Assembly: GCA_902784045.1 (NCBI GenBank)
Contig: CACZTE010000017.1
Coordinates: forward strand, 1-7,048
DNA from: an uncultured Eubacterium sp.
GTDB taxonomy: Bacteria > Bacillota > Clostridia > Eubacteriales > Eubacteriaceae
Length of the DNA stretch: 7,048 nucleotides
Direction of reading: 5' to 3'
Made by a program: the position numbers and the translations under genes. Of this stretch, positions 1-6,425 are shown in pieces. Numbering within the stretch: the stretch's first letter is position 1; each line of letters starts with the position of its first letter. Under the pieces are notes generated by a model. That model saw only the letters and a program-made list of their open reading frames with translations. It was not told where the DNA came from and did no database searches.

Positions 1-7
1 CCCTTCA

Positions 8-634
8 ATGTATATTCAACAATTGCTTATGGGACTGCCGGGTATTATCATTGCCATTACCTTTCACGAAGCGGCTCATGGTTACGCAGCTGAATCCATG
101 GGAGATCCCACAGCAAAAAACGCCGGGAGACTCACGCTCAATCCCCTTGCGCATATGGATCCCATCGGATTTTTATGTCTTGTTTTTCTTCGTTTTGGGT
201 GGGCAAAACCGGTGCCCATCAATCCCAATAATTTTACTGACCGAAAAAAAGGCATTATTTTGGTTTCTTTGGCCGGATGCTTGACCAATCTGCTTTTGGG
301 ATTTATCGCCATGGCGGCATACCTTGCGGTTGAGCCTCTTAATAATGCGATTTTATCGGGCATTTTGCAAAACATATATTATTATAATGTGCTTTTCGCC
401 GTATTCAATCTTATTCCGATTCCGCCGCTTGACGGGTCACGGGTTCTGGCGGAATTTTTGCCCTATGAAGCCGCTCAAAAATATGACAGTTTATCGCGCT
501 ATGGCTTTATTATCCTTATGATACTTATGGTAACCGGCGTTTTTTCGATGATCATCACGCCTATCGTCAATGGTATCAGCAGCGTTTTTTATATGATTTT
601 AGCGCCGGTTATTTCATTGATATGGGGACGGTGA
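8..634 (+). CDS. Site-2-type membrane metalloprotease (peptidase M50 family, YwhC-like)
   Basis: A 208-residue, mostly hydrophobic protein, predicted to be an intramembrane zinc protease that cuts other proteins inside or near the membrane. Seen: the zinc motif HEAAH (H20, E21, H24) inside the first membrane helix; the family block GDPTAKNAGRLTLNPLAHMDP (residues 32-52); WAKPVPINP (65-73); and the third metal-ligand motif PPLDG (D142) in a later helix. Further hydrophobic stretches lie around 84-107 and 165-205. This is the short form without a PDZ domain, so it is not RseP. The usual AGP-x-(S/T)-N helix motif reads AGCLTN here. The frame is open to the left edge and only seven bases precede ATG 8, so its ribosome site cannot be seen; homologues I recall begin at about this point. 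The stop overlaps the scpA start by one base. The substrate is unknown; location beside scpA is common in Clostridia. Confidence 0.9.
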   Translation: MYIQQLLMGLPGIIIAITFHEAAHGYAAESMGDPTAKNAGRLTLNPLAHMDPIGFLCLVFLRFGWAKPVPINPNNFTDRKKGIILVSLAGCLTNLLLGFIAMAAYLAVEPLNNAILSGILQNIYYYNVLFAVFNLIPIPPLDGSRVLAEFLPYEAAQKYDSLSRYGFIILMILMVTGVFSMIITPIVNGISSVFYMILAPVISLIWGR

Positions 635-1365
635 TGACAGAAGGATTGACGGTAAGCATCGATGCTTTTGAAGGCCCCTTTGATTTGTTGCTCCATCTCA
701 TCGCCAAACACCGTATCGATATTTGCGATGTGGCCATTTCCGAAATCACAGGGCAATATCTCGCAACGGTTCGTCATTGGCAATCTATGAATATTGAAGT
801 GGCCGGTGAATTTATTGTCATGGCATCGACATTGCTTGAAATTAAGTCAAAAAGTCTTTTGCCCAAGCGGGAAGAAAAAATAGAAGAAGAGGACGAAACT
901 GACCTCGTTGCGAGACTTAGGCTCTACAAGGCTTTCAAATCAGTGTCCGAAGTTATCGGCGACAGACTTGAACTTGAGCGGGGTGCCTTTTACAAAGAAG
1001 GAGAATATTTGCCCAGTTGCGAGCCAAAACCGACAGTCGATGACATTGACACGCAAAAACTCAGCAGTATTTTTGGGAAAATATTAAGAAATTATATATC
1101 CGATCATACCTATAAAGCGCCACCTATTACCGTTGTGTCTGATCCTTATACCATCGAGAGTCAAACCGAACGCATTCGCATGATTTTAGCGGAAAGCGCT
1201 GAAGCTTTTCCCTTTGAAGATGTGTTAAAAGCTTATCAGAGAGGGGAGATTGCCGTGAGTTTTCAGGCGCTTTTGGAGCTATATAAAACAGGGAACATCG
1301 AAACCGAACAAACAAACAATTTCGGAAAGATATTGATTTGTAAAAAGGGAACCAACAATGACTGA
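634..1365 (+). CDS. scpA: Segregation and condensation protein A (ScpA, kleisin)
   Basis: This is the kleisin subunit of the bacterial SMC-ScpAB condensin, which bridges the SMC heads in the cytoplasm and helps organise and segregate the chromosome. Seen: the N-terminal hallmark FEGPFDLLLHLI (residues 12-23), the SMC-neck-binding helical region; a charged linker rich in E and K (about 70-90) followed by the LRLYKAFKSV helix; and a C-terminal winged-helix segment with FQALLELYKTGNIETEQ and a closing NFGKILI. The 243-residue length is normal for the family. I chose ATG 634 rather than ATG 622. It overlaps the preceding stop as TGATG, the usual coupled arrangement, and GGGG at 624-627 sits six bases ahead; nothing like a ribosome site precedes 622. 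Starting at 622 would add only MGTV. ScpB follows with an 8-base overlap, consistent with making the partners together. The identification is firm. Confidence 0.95.
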   Translation: MTEGLTVSIDAFEGPFDLLLHLIAKHRIDICDVAISEITGQYLATVRHWQSMNIEVAGEFIVMASTLLEIKSKSLLPKREEKIEEEDETDLVARLRLYKAFKSVSEVIGDRLELERGAFYKEGEYLPSCEPKPTVDDIDTQKLSSIFGKILRNYISDHTYKAPPITVVSDPYTIESQTERIRMILAESAEAFPFEDVLKAYQRGEIAVSFQALLELYKTGNIETEQTNNFGKILICKKGTNND

Positions 1366-2113
1366 ATATAAACAACAGATGATAACCCAAGGCTATGATC
1401 AATATATCGGCGCTATTGAAGGCATTCTTTTTGCCGCCGGCGACGCGGTGGAGATTAGCGACATCGCTGCTGCCCTTTCCCTGTCCGTTGGCATCGTCGA
1501 TCAAATTGCAGACATGATGACTTCTGTGTATGAAGACGCCTCTCGAGGCATCAGACTGATTCGTGTAGGCAGTTCGATTCAATTGTCAACAAAACCGATA
1601 CTCTATCCCTATATTTCCCAGATATTATCACTCAGACAAAGCGGAACGCTTTCTCGGGCAGCCTTAGAGACACTTTCGATTATAGCCTACCGTCAGCCGA
1701 TTACCCGAGTTGAGGTTGAGCAGATTCGCGGTGTATCTTCTGCGAGCTCCATCAAAAATCTACTCGATAGGGGAATGATCAGCGAAGCCGGCAGAAAAGA
1801 TGCACCTGGAAGACCTTTTTTCTATAAGACGACAGACGATTTTTTGAAAGCGGCCCACGTAGAAAAACTATCTGATTTACCGGATTTTGACGCGTTTATG
1901 AATGCTTTGTTTGAAGAACGTGTGGAAGAGAATATACCCGAGGAGATTTCCCAAACAACTGTCGAAGATTCAGAAAGTTTTGATAAGTCAAAAGATATAC
2001 AAGAAGAATCCTTAACCAACACTGATGTATCGGTTAAAGATGACGCTGACGATGAACCTTCGAATGAGGACCAATTCCGGGAAAAACCAACGTATGCCGG
2101 GGAGGAAAGGTAA
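1358..2113 (+). CDS. scpB: Segregation and condensation protein B (ScpB)
   Basis: This is the winged-helix partner of ScpA: a dimer that binds the kleisin and stabilises the SMC-ScpAB complex. Seen: the opening winged-helix region YIGAIEGILFAAGDAVEISD (16-35), and the strongly conserved second domain with ALETLSIIAYRQPITRVEVE (102-121), IRGVSS (123-128), LLDRGMISEAGRKDAPGRP (135-153) and a closing TTDDFL. Residues from about 186 to 251 form an acidic, low-complexity tail rich in E, D and S, probably disordered. This makes the protein (251 aa) longer than the roughly 190-200 residues of a tailless ScpB. The start at 1358 has AAAGGGA (1344-1350) seven bases ahead; a later ATG at residue 8 is less likely. 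The gene begins inside the end of scpA, and its stop shares one base with the next start (TAATG). Confidence 0.95.
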   Translation: MTEYKQQMITQGYDQYIGAIEGILFAAGDAVEISDIAAALSLSVGIVDQIADMMTSVYEDASRGIRLIRVGSSIQLSTKPILYPYISQILSLRQSGTLSRAALETLSIIAYRQPITRVEVEQIRGVSSASSIKNLLDRGMISEAGRKDAPGRPFFYKTTDDFLKAAHVEKLSDLPDFDAFMNALFEERVEENIPEEISQTTVEDSESFDKSKDIQEESLTNTDVSVKDDADDEPSNEDQFREKPTYAGEER

Positions 2114-2841
2114 TGCGGCTTCAAAAATATATGGCTCTTTGCGGTGTGGCGTCACGGCGAAGCTGTGAAAAAATCATCGCTGAAAGGCGTGTGAGCGTAA
2201 ACGGTCAGATTATTGATACACCGGGGTTTCAAGTCCATGAAAATGATGTTATCCGGGTTGACGAAAAAATCGTTACCCCCGAAACATATGAATACAAACT
2301 TTTTTACAAACCGCTGGGAGTCGTCTCCACAATGAGCGATAAACACGCGGAACGAACTGTAGCCGATTATATCAAAAGCGGCAACCGGCTTTACTGTGTC
2401 GGCCGTTTAGATGCCGATACGGAAGGGTTGATGATTCTCACCAACGATGGCGATTTAACCTTTGGCCTCACGCATCCCAGCCATGAATTTGAAAAAACCT
2501 ATCGCGCCCTTGTTAAAGGTAAATTAACCGTAGGTGATGCGGCGATTTTGTCTAAAGGCGTTGAAATAGATGTAGATGGTATACCCTACACAACGTTGCC
2601 TGCTTCTGTTGAAATAAAAGAGCACAGACGCGGTGCAACGATTGTTGTGATTAAAATTTGCGAAGGGAAAAAACGTCAGGTACGAAAAATGTGCGCGGCA
2701 GTTGGACATACGGTGATTGCCCTCAAGCGAACTGCCATCGGTCAGCTTACGGACGATACGCTAAAACCCGGCGATATGCGTGATCTGACGATTGATGAAA
2801 TCAATTATTTGAAACAAAGTCAAATCAAAAATTATTTTTGA
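2113..2841 (+). CDS. rRNA pseudouridine synthase, RsuA/RluB/RluE/RluF family (probably RluB-like)
   Basis: It converts a specific uridine of ribosomal RNA to pseudouridine. Seen: an N-terminal S4 RNA-binding domain (about 1-50; LQKYMALCGVASRRSCEKII, then VSVNG); the catalytic-domain opening YKLFYKPLGVVSTMSD (61-76); the active-site motif GRLDADTEGLMILTNDGDL, with D100 as the expected catalytic aspartate; EKTYRALVKG; and the late motif EGKKRQVRKM before VGHTVIALKRTAIG. The 242-residue length and domain order fit the S4-containing family. In Bacillota the copy beside scpB is usually the 23S-modifying RluB type. That is by neighbourhood and recollection; the sequence alone does not separate RluB from RsuA. 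GGAGG at 2101-2105, seven bases ahead, supports ATG 2113, and the start overlaps the scpB stop by one base. The stop lies inside an AT-rich palindrome. Confidence 0.93.
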   Translation: MRLQKYMALCGVASRRSCEKIIAERRVSVNGQIIDTPGFQVHENDVIRVDEKIVTPETYEYKLFYKPLGVVSTMSDKHAERTVADYIKSGNRLYCVGRLDADTEGLMILTNDGDLTFGLTHPSHEFEKTYRALVKGKLTVGDAAILSKGVEIDVDGIPYTTLPASVEIKEHRRGATIVVIKICEGKKRQVRKMCAAVGHTVIALKRTAIGQLTDDTLKPGDMRDLTIDEINYLKQSQIKNYF

Positions 2842-2847
2842 TTTAAC
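2819..2847. repeat. Near-perfect AT-rich inverted repeat over the pseudouridine synthase stop codon
   Basis: Two 13-base arms (GTCAAATCAAAAA at 2819-2831 and TTTTTGATTTAAC at 2835-2847) flank TTA. Twelve of thirteen pairs match; the only mismatch is C2821 against A2845, and the inner ten pairs are perfect. The stop codon (2839-2841) lies in the right arm. The stem is almost all A-T and no T-run follows, so it is a poor candidate for an intrinsic terminator. It could be a protein-binding palindrome, a weak 3'-end hairpin, or chance in A/T-rich sequence. Confidence 0.6.
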
Positions 2848-2916
2848 AAGAATTGTGTGTGGTCGATTCAAAGATGTGTTTGGCGGAATAGAACGCGACG
2901 GCCATGATATTTATCA

Positions 2917-2923
2917 CAAGGGA
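2917..2923 (+). promoter_or_regulatory. Ribosome binding site that decides the mnmM start
   Basis: AAGGGA (2918-2923) lies seven bases before ATG 2931. It lies downstream of the alternative ATG 2904 and only one base from ATG 2925, so it can serve neither. No comparable purine run precedes 2904. The site therefore favours 2931 as the start. Confidence 0.65.
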
Positions 2924-2930
2924 TATGACA

Positions 2931-3506
2931 ATGATAGATTTATTGAAAAGACAAACCTCATTGGCAAAAGGATTGGTGCTTGATGTGCTGTCTGAGGGAG
3001 ACTCGGCAGTTGACGCAACAGCCGGCACGGGAGCCGACACGGTTTTTTTGGCAAATGTTGTTGGTGAAAACGGACGTGTTTATGCTTTTGATAATCAATG
3101 GGAGGCCATTTCAAAAACAGCGGCAAGGCTCAGGGCTGCGGGATTAACCCAACGTGCAAGTTTGTTTTTTCGCGGACACGAGACCATGGGAGACAATGAA
3201 GCCCTCAGACGGGATTCCGGGATTAAGGCTTTTATGTTTAATCTCGGCTATTTACCGGGAGGAAATCATCAAAAAACCACAAGCGCCGAAACGACATTGA
3301 CAGCAATTAAATCTGCACTTAAACTCCTAGCTCCGGGAGGCATCATCACCATATTGGCATATATGCATCCCGAAGGCAGACAGGAGTATGACGCGCTTTC
3401 ACTTTATTTGTCAACGCTTTTAAACCCATACGATGTGTACCGCGTGGAAACCGTCAATCATCAAAATGCGCCGGTTTTATTTGTGATTACCAAAAAGGAA
3501 GAATAG
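2931..3506 (+). CDS. mnmM: tRNA wobble-uridine methyltransferase, MnmM (YtqB) family
   Basis: A SAM-dependent class I methyltransferase of the family long labelled 'rRNA methylase' (YtqB). It has more recently been assigned as MnmM, which methylates 5-aminomethyl-2-thiouridine at the tRNA wobble position in bacteria without the MnmC methylase route. Seen, from ATG 2931: the SAM-binding motif AVDATAGTGADTVFLA (26-41); the acidic end of strand 2, VYAFD (D54); the family signature FNLGYLPGG (103-111) followed by TTSAETTL; APGGIITILAY; and HPEG. These match what I recall of B. subtilis YtqB closely. At 191 residues it has the usual length. In-frame ATGs at 2904 and 2925 would add nine or two residues, but the ribosome site favours 2931. 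The next gene starts three bases after the stop. The family call is strong; the exact substrate rests on family knowledge. Confidence 0.85.
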   Translation: MIDLLKRQTSLAKGLVLDVLSEGDSAVDATAGTGADTVFLANVVGENGRVYAFDNQWEAISKTAARLRAAGLTQRASLFFRGHETMGDNEALRRDSGIKAFMFNLGYLPGGNHQKTTSAETTLTAIKSALKLLAPGGIITILAYMHPEGRQEYDALSLYLSTLLNPYDVYRVETVNHQNAPVLFVITKKEE

Positions 3507-3509
3507 AAG

Positions 3510-4403
3510 ATGCATCAGGAAATATCGGAATACGGCATATTGCGGCAAATTAGTGAAGCCTACGATCATCTGAGCCGAAGTCATAAAAAAATCGCGGATT
3601 ATATTCTCCAAAACAGCGAGGCTGTACCAATGATGTCTGCCACGCAAATGGCAAAAACCGTCTCTGTCAGTGAAGCCACCGTCGTGCGTTTTGCCGTCTA
3701 CTTCGGTTTTGACGGTTATCCTGAATTTAAAAGGCGTTTAAAAGATGAAATTTCCAGCACGATGACGGCTCTTGATCGTATTGATATGGTCATGACCACG
3801 CCGGGAGCCTCAACATCCGGCATGTTTCATGATATTTTGAAAAGCGATATTCAAAGTATGCGGGAAACACTCAATGTGTTTGATGAACAAGTGTTTGAAA
3901 ACGCTGTTGACGCAATTATCAACTCGAGGAAAGTCATTGTTGTGGGATTTCACACATCTTCAGTTCTCACGCAGCATTTGGGACATTATCTCAGACTTTT
4001 ACGGGACGGCGTGATTGTGATTAACGGCCTAAACGATCTTTATGAACAGACAATCCGCGCTGACGAATCAGATACGGTCATCGCCCTCAGTTTTCCGCGA
4101 TATTCCAGAACGACATACGATGTCATTTCGGTTTTAAAAGATAAAGGAACATCCGTCATCTCTTTAACCGACAGTCCCTACGCGCCCATTGTTCAATTTT
4201 CGGATTACGCGTTAATTGCCAAAAGTAATGTCAATTCTTTTGTGGATTCATTGACCGCGCCGCTCAGCATGATTGACGCGTTGATTGTAGCGGTGGGCAA
4301 CCGCAATTTGGAAAGAACCAAAAAAACATTTAACGAGCTTGAAAAGATGTATCAAAAAAACGACGTGTATGCGGTAGAGGTAATGTCAAATGACAAAAAA
4401 TAA
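3510..4403 (+). CDS. MurR/RpiR-family transcriptional regulator (HTH plus SIS domain)
   Basis: A cytoplasmic DNA-binding regulator expected to sense a phosphorylated sugar. Seen: an N-terminal RpiR-type helix-turn-helix domain (about 10-85), with LSRSHKKIADYILQNSEAV, then ATQMAKTVSVSEATVVRFAVYFGF (44-67) and GYPEFKRRL; a linker; and a SIS domain (about 128-265) with KVIVVGFHTSSVLTQHL (141-157), the second SIS loop IALSFPRYSRTTYDV (191-205) and VISLTDSPYAPI (216-227). The loop reads SFPRYSR where many SIS proteins have a serine-rich SxSGxT; I recall this variant as common in RpiR regulators of Bacillota. The 297-residue length is typical. AAGGAAGA at 3495-3502 inside the end of mnmM is the ribosome site, and the gene overlaps the next one by 14 bases. 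Such regulators usually sit beside the sugar genes they control, but none is present. Ligand, targets and sign of regulation are unknown. Confidence 0.9.
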   Translation: MHQEISEYGILRQISEAYDHLSRSHKKIADYILQNSEAVPMMSATQMAKTVSVSEATVVRFAVYFGFDGYPEFKRRLKDEISSTMTALDRIDMVMTTPGASTSGMFHDILKSDIQSMRETLNVFDEQVFENAVDAIINSRKVIVVGFHTSSVLTQHLGHYLRLLRDGVIVINGLNDLYEQTIRADESDTVIALSFPRYSRTTYDVISVLKDKGTSVISLTDSPYAPIVQFSDYALIAKSNVNSFVDSLTAPLSMIDALIVAVGNRNLERTKKTFNELEKMYQKNDVYAVEVMSNDKK

Positions 4404-5631
4404 TATGCATACTCTGGTAATCGGCGGGGGTCCCGCCGGTATGACGGCGGCAATTGCTGCGGCGGACGCGGGAGATGAGGTAACGCTGATAGAGCGCAAT
4501 GAAAAACTCGGGAAAAAGCTGTATATCACAGGGAAAGGCCGATGCAACTTGACCAATATTTGTGATGATGAGGATTTTTTCAAGAATGTTGTGCACAACG
4601 GAAGGTTTCTCTTTTCCGCAATGAGTCGATTTAACAGGTGGGATTTAATGGGGCTGATCGAAGATAACGGTTGCCCGCTGAAAACCGAAAGGGGCGGCAG
4701 GGTTTTTCCCGTCAGTGATAAATCGAGCGATGTAATTAAGGCCTATAAAAAAGCCCTTGACACCCGTGGTGTCAACATTGAATACAACGTGAAGGTCACG
4801 GATATAAACACCTTAAAAACTAATGAAATAACAAAAGTTACAGGCGTTAAACTTTCAGGTGGAAGAACGCTTGATGCCGATAAAATTATACTTGCAGCAG
4901 GCGGCAATTCCTACAGACAAACGGGAAGCGACGGAAACGGTTATGCCTTTGCGAAGGCCCTCGGCCATCATATTGTAGCTCCGCGGCCTTCTCTGATCGG
5001 ATTAGTCTGCCGGGAGAATTGGCCTGGTGAATTATCGGGGCTTACTCTAAAAAATATTGATGTGATGCTTTTACATCATGGAAAAAAAATAAAATGCCTT
5101 CGTGGCGAGGTGCTGTTGACTCATTTTGGTTTATCAGGTCCTGTAATTTTGACGATGAGCGCTTATTGCGATGACAATCCCAAAAACTATACTCTTAGCA
5201 TCGATTTAAAGCCCGCGCTTACGGACAAACAGCTTGACACTCGGATACTGCGCGATTTTGAGCAAGTGCCCAATAAGAAAATAGACAATGCCCTTAAAAA
5301 GCTGCTGCCTGTTTCGCTGATTCCCGTTGTGAGAAAAATGGCGGGGATTGATGCCGAAATAAAAGTGAACGCTCTGGATAAAGCGTCGAGAAAACGGCTG
5401 GTCTATCAAATCAAAAATCTGATATTTCACATCACTGATTTTTTTGATCCCAACACGGCAATCGTGACATCTGGTGGTATTGATACTCGGGAAATTAATC
5501 CCAAAAGCATGGCGTCAAAATTGGTGGACGGTTTATATTTTGCCGGTGAGATTATCGATGTCGATGCCGTGACGGGAGGATTTAATATTCAGATCGCCGC
5601 GTCTACTGGATTTGCCGCCGGCAGTCATTAA
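4390..5631 (+). CDS. NAD(P)/FAD-dependent oxidoreductase, HI0933/YhiN/YtfP (BaiN-like) family
   Basis: A 413-residue soluble flavoprotein. Seen: an N-terminal dinucleotide-binding motif VIGGGPAGMTAAIAA (10-24) with acidic E35 ending strand 2; the family signature KKLYITGKGRCNLTN (42-56); RGGRVFPVSDKSSDV (101-115); the internal motif ILAAGGNSYRQTGSDGNGY (167-185); GEVLLTHFGLSGP (239-251); and the C-terminal FAD-binding block SGGIDTREINPKSM (361-374) with GLYFAGEIIDVDAVTGGFNIQ (381-401). Databases label the family 'aminoacetone oxidase family' or BaiN, after a bile-acid-pathway reductase proposed in Clostridium scindens. Most members have no demonstrated role, and the conserved position next to cmk argues for a general function. 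AGAGGT (4376-4381) eight bases before ATG 4390 supports this start; ATG 4405 (residue 6) is an alternative. The substrate cannot be told from sequence. Confidence 0.9.
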   Translation: MTKNNMHTLVIGGGPAGMTAAIAAADAGDEVTLIERNEKLGKKLYITGKGRCNLTNICDDEDFFKNVVHNGRFLFSAMSRFNRWDLMGLIEDNGCPLKTERGGRVFPVSDKSSDVIKAYKKALDTRGVNIEYNVKVTDINTLKTNEITKVTGVKLSGGRTLDADKIILAAGGNSYRQTGSDGNGYAFAKALGHHIVAPRPSLIGLVCRENWPGELSGLTLKNIDVMLLHHGKKIKCLRGEVLLTHFGLSGPVILTMSAYCDDNPKNYTLSIDLKPALTDKQLDTRILRDFEQVPNKKIDNALKKLLPVSLIPVVRKMAGIDAEIKVNALDKASRKRLVYQIKNLIFHITDFFDPNTAIVTSGGIDTREINPKSMASKLVDGLYFAGEIIDVDAVTGGFNIQIAASTGFAAGSH

Positions 5632-5652
5632 CAGTTCATAAGGAGTTTTAGC

Positions 5653-6294
5653 ATGCAAATAGCCATTGACGGGCCTGCAGGAGCGGGCAAAAGCACCATT
5701 GCGAAACTGGTTGCCAAAAAGCTCGGAATCACTTATCTCGATACCGGTGCCATGTACCGTGCTGTAACCCTTGCGGTGATGAGACGGGAAGGCAGTTTCG
5801 ACGATCAAGCCGCAATGATAAAAATAGCCGAAGAATGCGAAATATCATTTTCGGATCGGCAGGTGTTTTTAAACGGCGAGGATGTCACAGATGCCATCAG
5901 GACACCGGATGTTTCTAAACATACTTCCGATGTGGCGCCGGTTAGCGAAATTCGCGATATTCTCGTTGAAGAGCAAAGGCGAATCGCCAAGGGGACTTCC
6001 GTGATAATGGATGGCCGCGATATCGGATCCGTGGTTTTACCGGATGCCGATTATAAGTTTTATCTGGATGCCGACGCTTCTGTCCGAGCCGAAAGACGCT
6101 ATAAAGAATTATTGGAAAAAGGCACTGATCAAACACTTGAGGAAATCAAACAAGACATTATTCAAAGAGATTATAACGATATGCACAGAAAGAGCGGACC
6201 GTTAATCAAAGCCGATGACGCTGTGGTAATTGACAGCACATCGATGGGAATCGACGAAGTCGCAAAGACAATCATCTCTTACATTGATCAATGA
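5653..6294 (+). CDS. cmk: Cytidylate kinase (CMP/dCMP kinase)
   Basis: It phosphorylates CMP and dCMP to the diphosphates using ATP, feeding nucleotide and phospholipid synthesis in the cytoplasm. Seen: the P-loop GPAGAGKST (7-15); YLDTGAMYRAVT (28-39) of the nucleotide-monophosphate site; the CMP-binding region VTDAIRTPDVS (78-88); DGRDIGSVVLPDADYKFYL (120-138); the lid region RAERRYKEL; and RDYNDMHRKSGPL (172-184) followed by the typical ADDAVVIDST. All key motifs are present, and 213 residues is close to the short bacterial form. AGGAG at 5641-5645 sits seven bases before ATG 5653. The gene follows the flavoprotein after 21 bases and is probably cotranscribed with it. No other gene lies between cmk and ispH, although plsC is common there in Clostridia. 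Confidence 0.97.
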   Translation: MQIAIDGPAGAGKSTIAKLVAKKLGITYLDTGAMYRAVTLAVMRREGSFDDQAAMIKIAEECEISFSDRQVFLNGEDVTDAIRTPDVSKHTSDVAPVSEIRDILVEEQRRIAKGTSVIMDGRDIGSVVLPDADYKFYLDADASVRAERRYKELLEKGTDQTLEEIKQDIIQRDYNDMHRKSGPLIKADDAVVIDSTSMGIDEVAKTIISYIDQ

Positions 6295-6314
6295 AACAAC
6301 TTTGAATTTTCTGA

Positions 6315-6372
6315 TTTTTGCCTTAAAGACGCAAAGTGCGCAAAAATGATTTTGCCGAAATGATCGGCAAAA
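6315..6372 (+). other. Nest of overlapping inverted repeats in the cmk-ispH spacer
   Basis: Four short arms alternate: TTTTTGCC (6315-6322), GCAAAAA (6340-6346), TTTTGCCGA (6350-6358) and TCGGCAAAA (6364-6372). Arms 3 and 4 form the strongest hairpin, a perfect 9-bp stem with loop AATGA. Arm 2 can instead pair with arm 1 (7 bp) or arm 3 (6 bp, loop ATGA), and arm 1 can pair with arm 4 (TTTTGCC with GGCAAAA). The pairings exclude one another, as in attenuators. No T-run follows the 3-4 hairpin on the + strand, so a standard terminator for cmk is not supported, and function is open. Confidence 0.5.
6326..6346. repeat. Short tandem CGCAAA-type repeat
   Basis: The 21-base stretch contains ACGCAAAG (6329-6336) followed by TGCGCAAAA (6337-6345), two degenerate nine-base units sharing CGCAAA, with AAAG just upstream. 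It resembles, from memory, the dispersed CGCAAAG-rich repeats found between genes in many unrelated bacteria. Only two units are seen and one window cannot show dispersal. It overlaps the hairpin nest. Confidence 0.35.
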
Positions 6373-6425
6373 GATGGTGAAAGCAAAAAATTGTTAAAAA
6401 TCAAAAAATAATCTGCCCAAATGGG

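Noticed and set aside
1127..1582. 151-codon open frame on the - strand across the scpA-scpB junction
   Set aside because: It lies wholly antisense to two well-identified genes, has no recognisable domain and is low in family-like features; it is a coding shadow.
1822..2124. Serine-rich 100-codon - strand frame
   Set aside because: Its serine-rich composition is what the complement of the E/D-rich ScpB tail produces.
2842..2930. Promoter or small gene between the pseudouridine synthase gene and mnmM
   Set aside because: TATTTA at 2908-2913 has an upstream TG but no -35 at a proper distance, and no short frame with a ribosome site is seen. The mnmM gene may be reached by readthrough.
4390..4403. 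14-base gene overlap as a sign of a frameshift
   Set aside because: Both proteins are full length with complete family motifs, and a ribosome site sits at the right distance before ATG 4390; this is ordinary operon overlap.
5409..5452. AAATCAAAAATC and GATTTTTTTGAT inverted words inside the flavoprotein gene
   Set aside because: They encode a normal part of the protein (QIKNLIFHITDFFD) and reflect A/T-rich codons. Their presence also warns that the similar palindrome at 2819-2847 could be chance.
5533..5808. 91-codon open frame on the - strand across the flavoprotein-cmk junction
   Set aside because: It is antisense to conserved motifs of both genes and shows no protein family signature.
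6350..6372. Intrinsic terminator for cmk
   Set aside because: The 9-bp stem is perfect, but it is followed by GATGGTGAAAG rather than a T-run on the + strand. No - strand gene is present that would use the T-rich opposite side.
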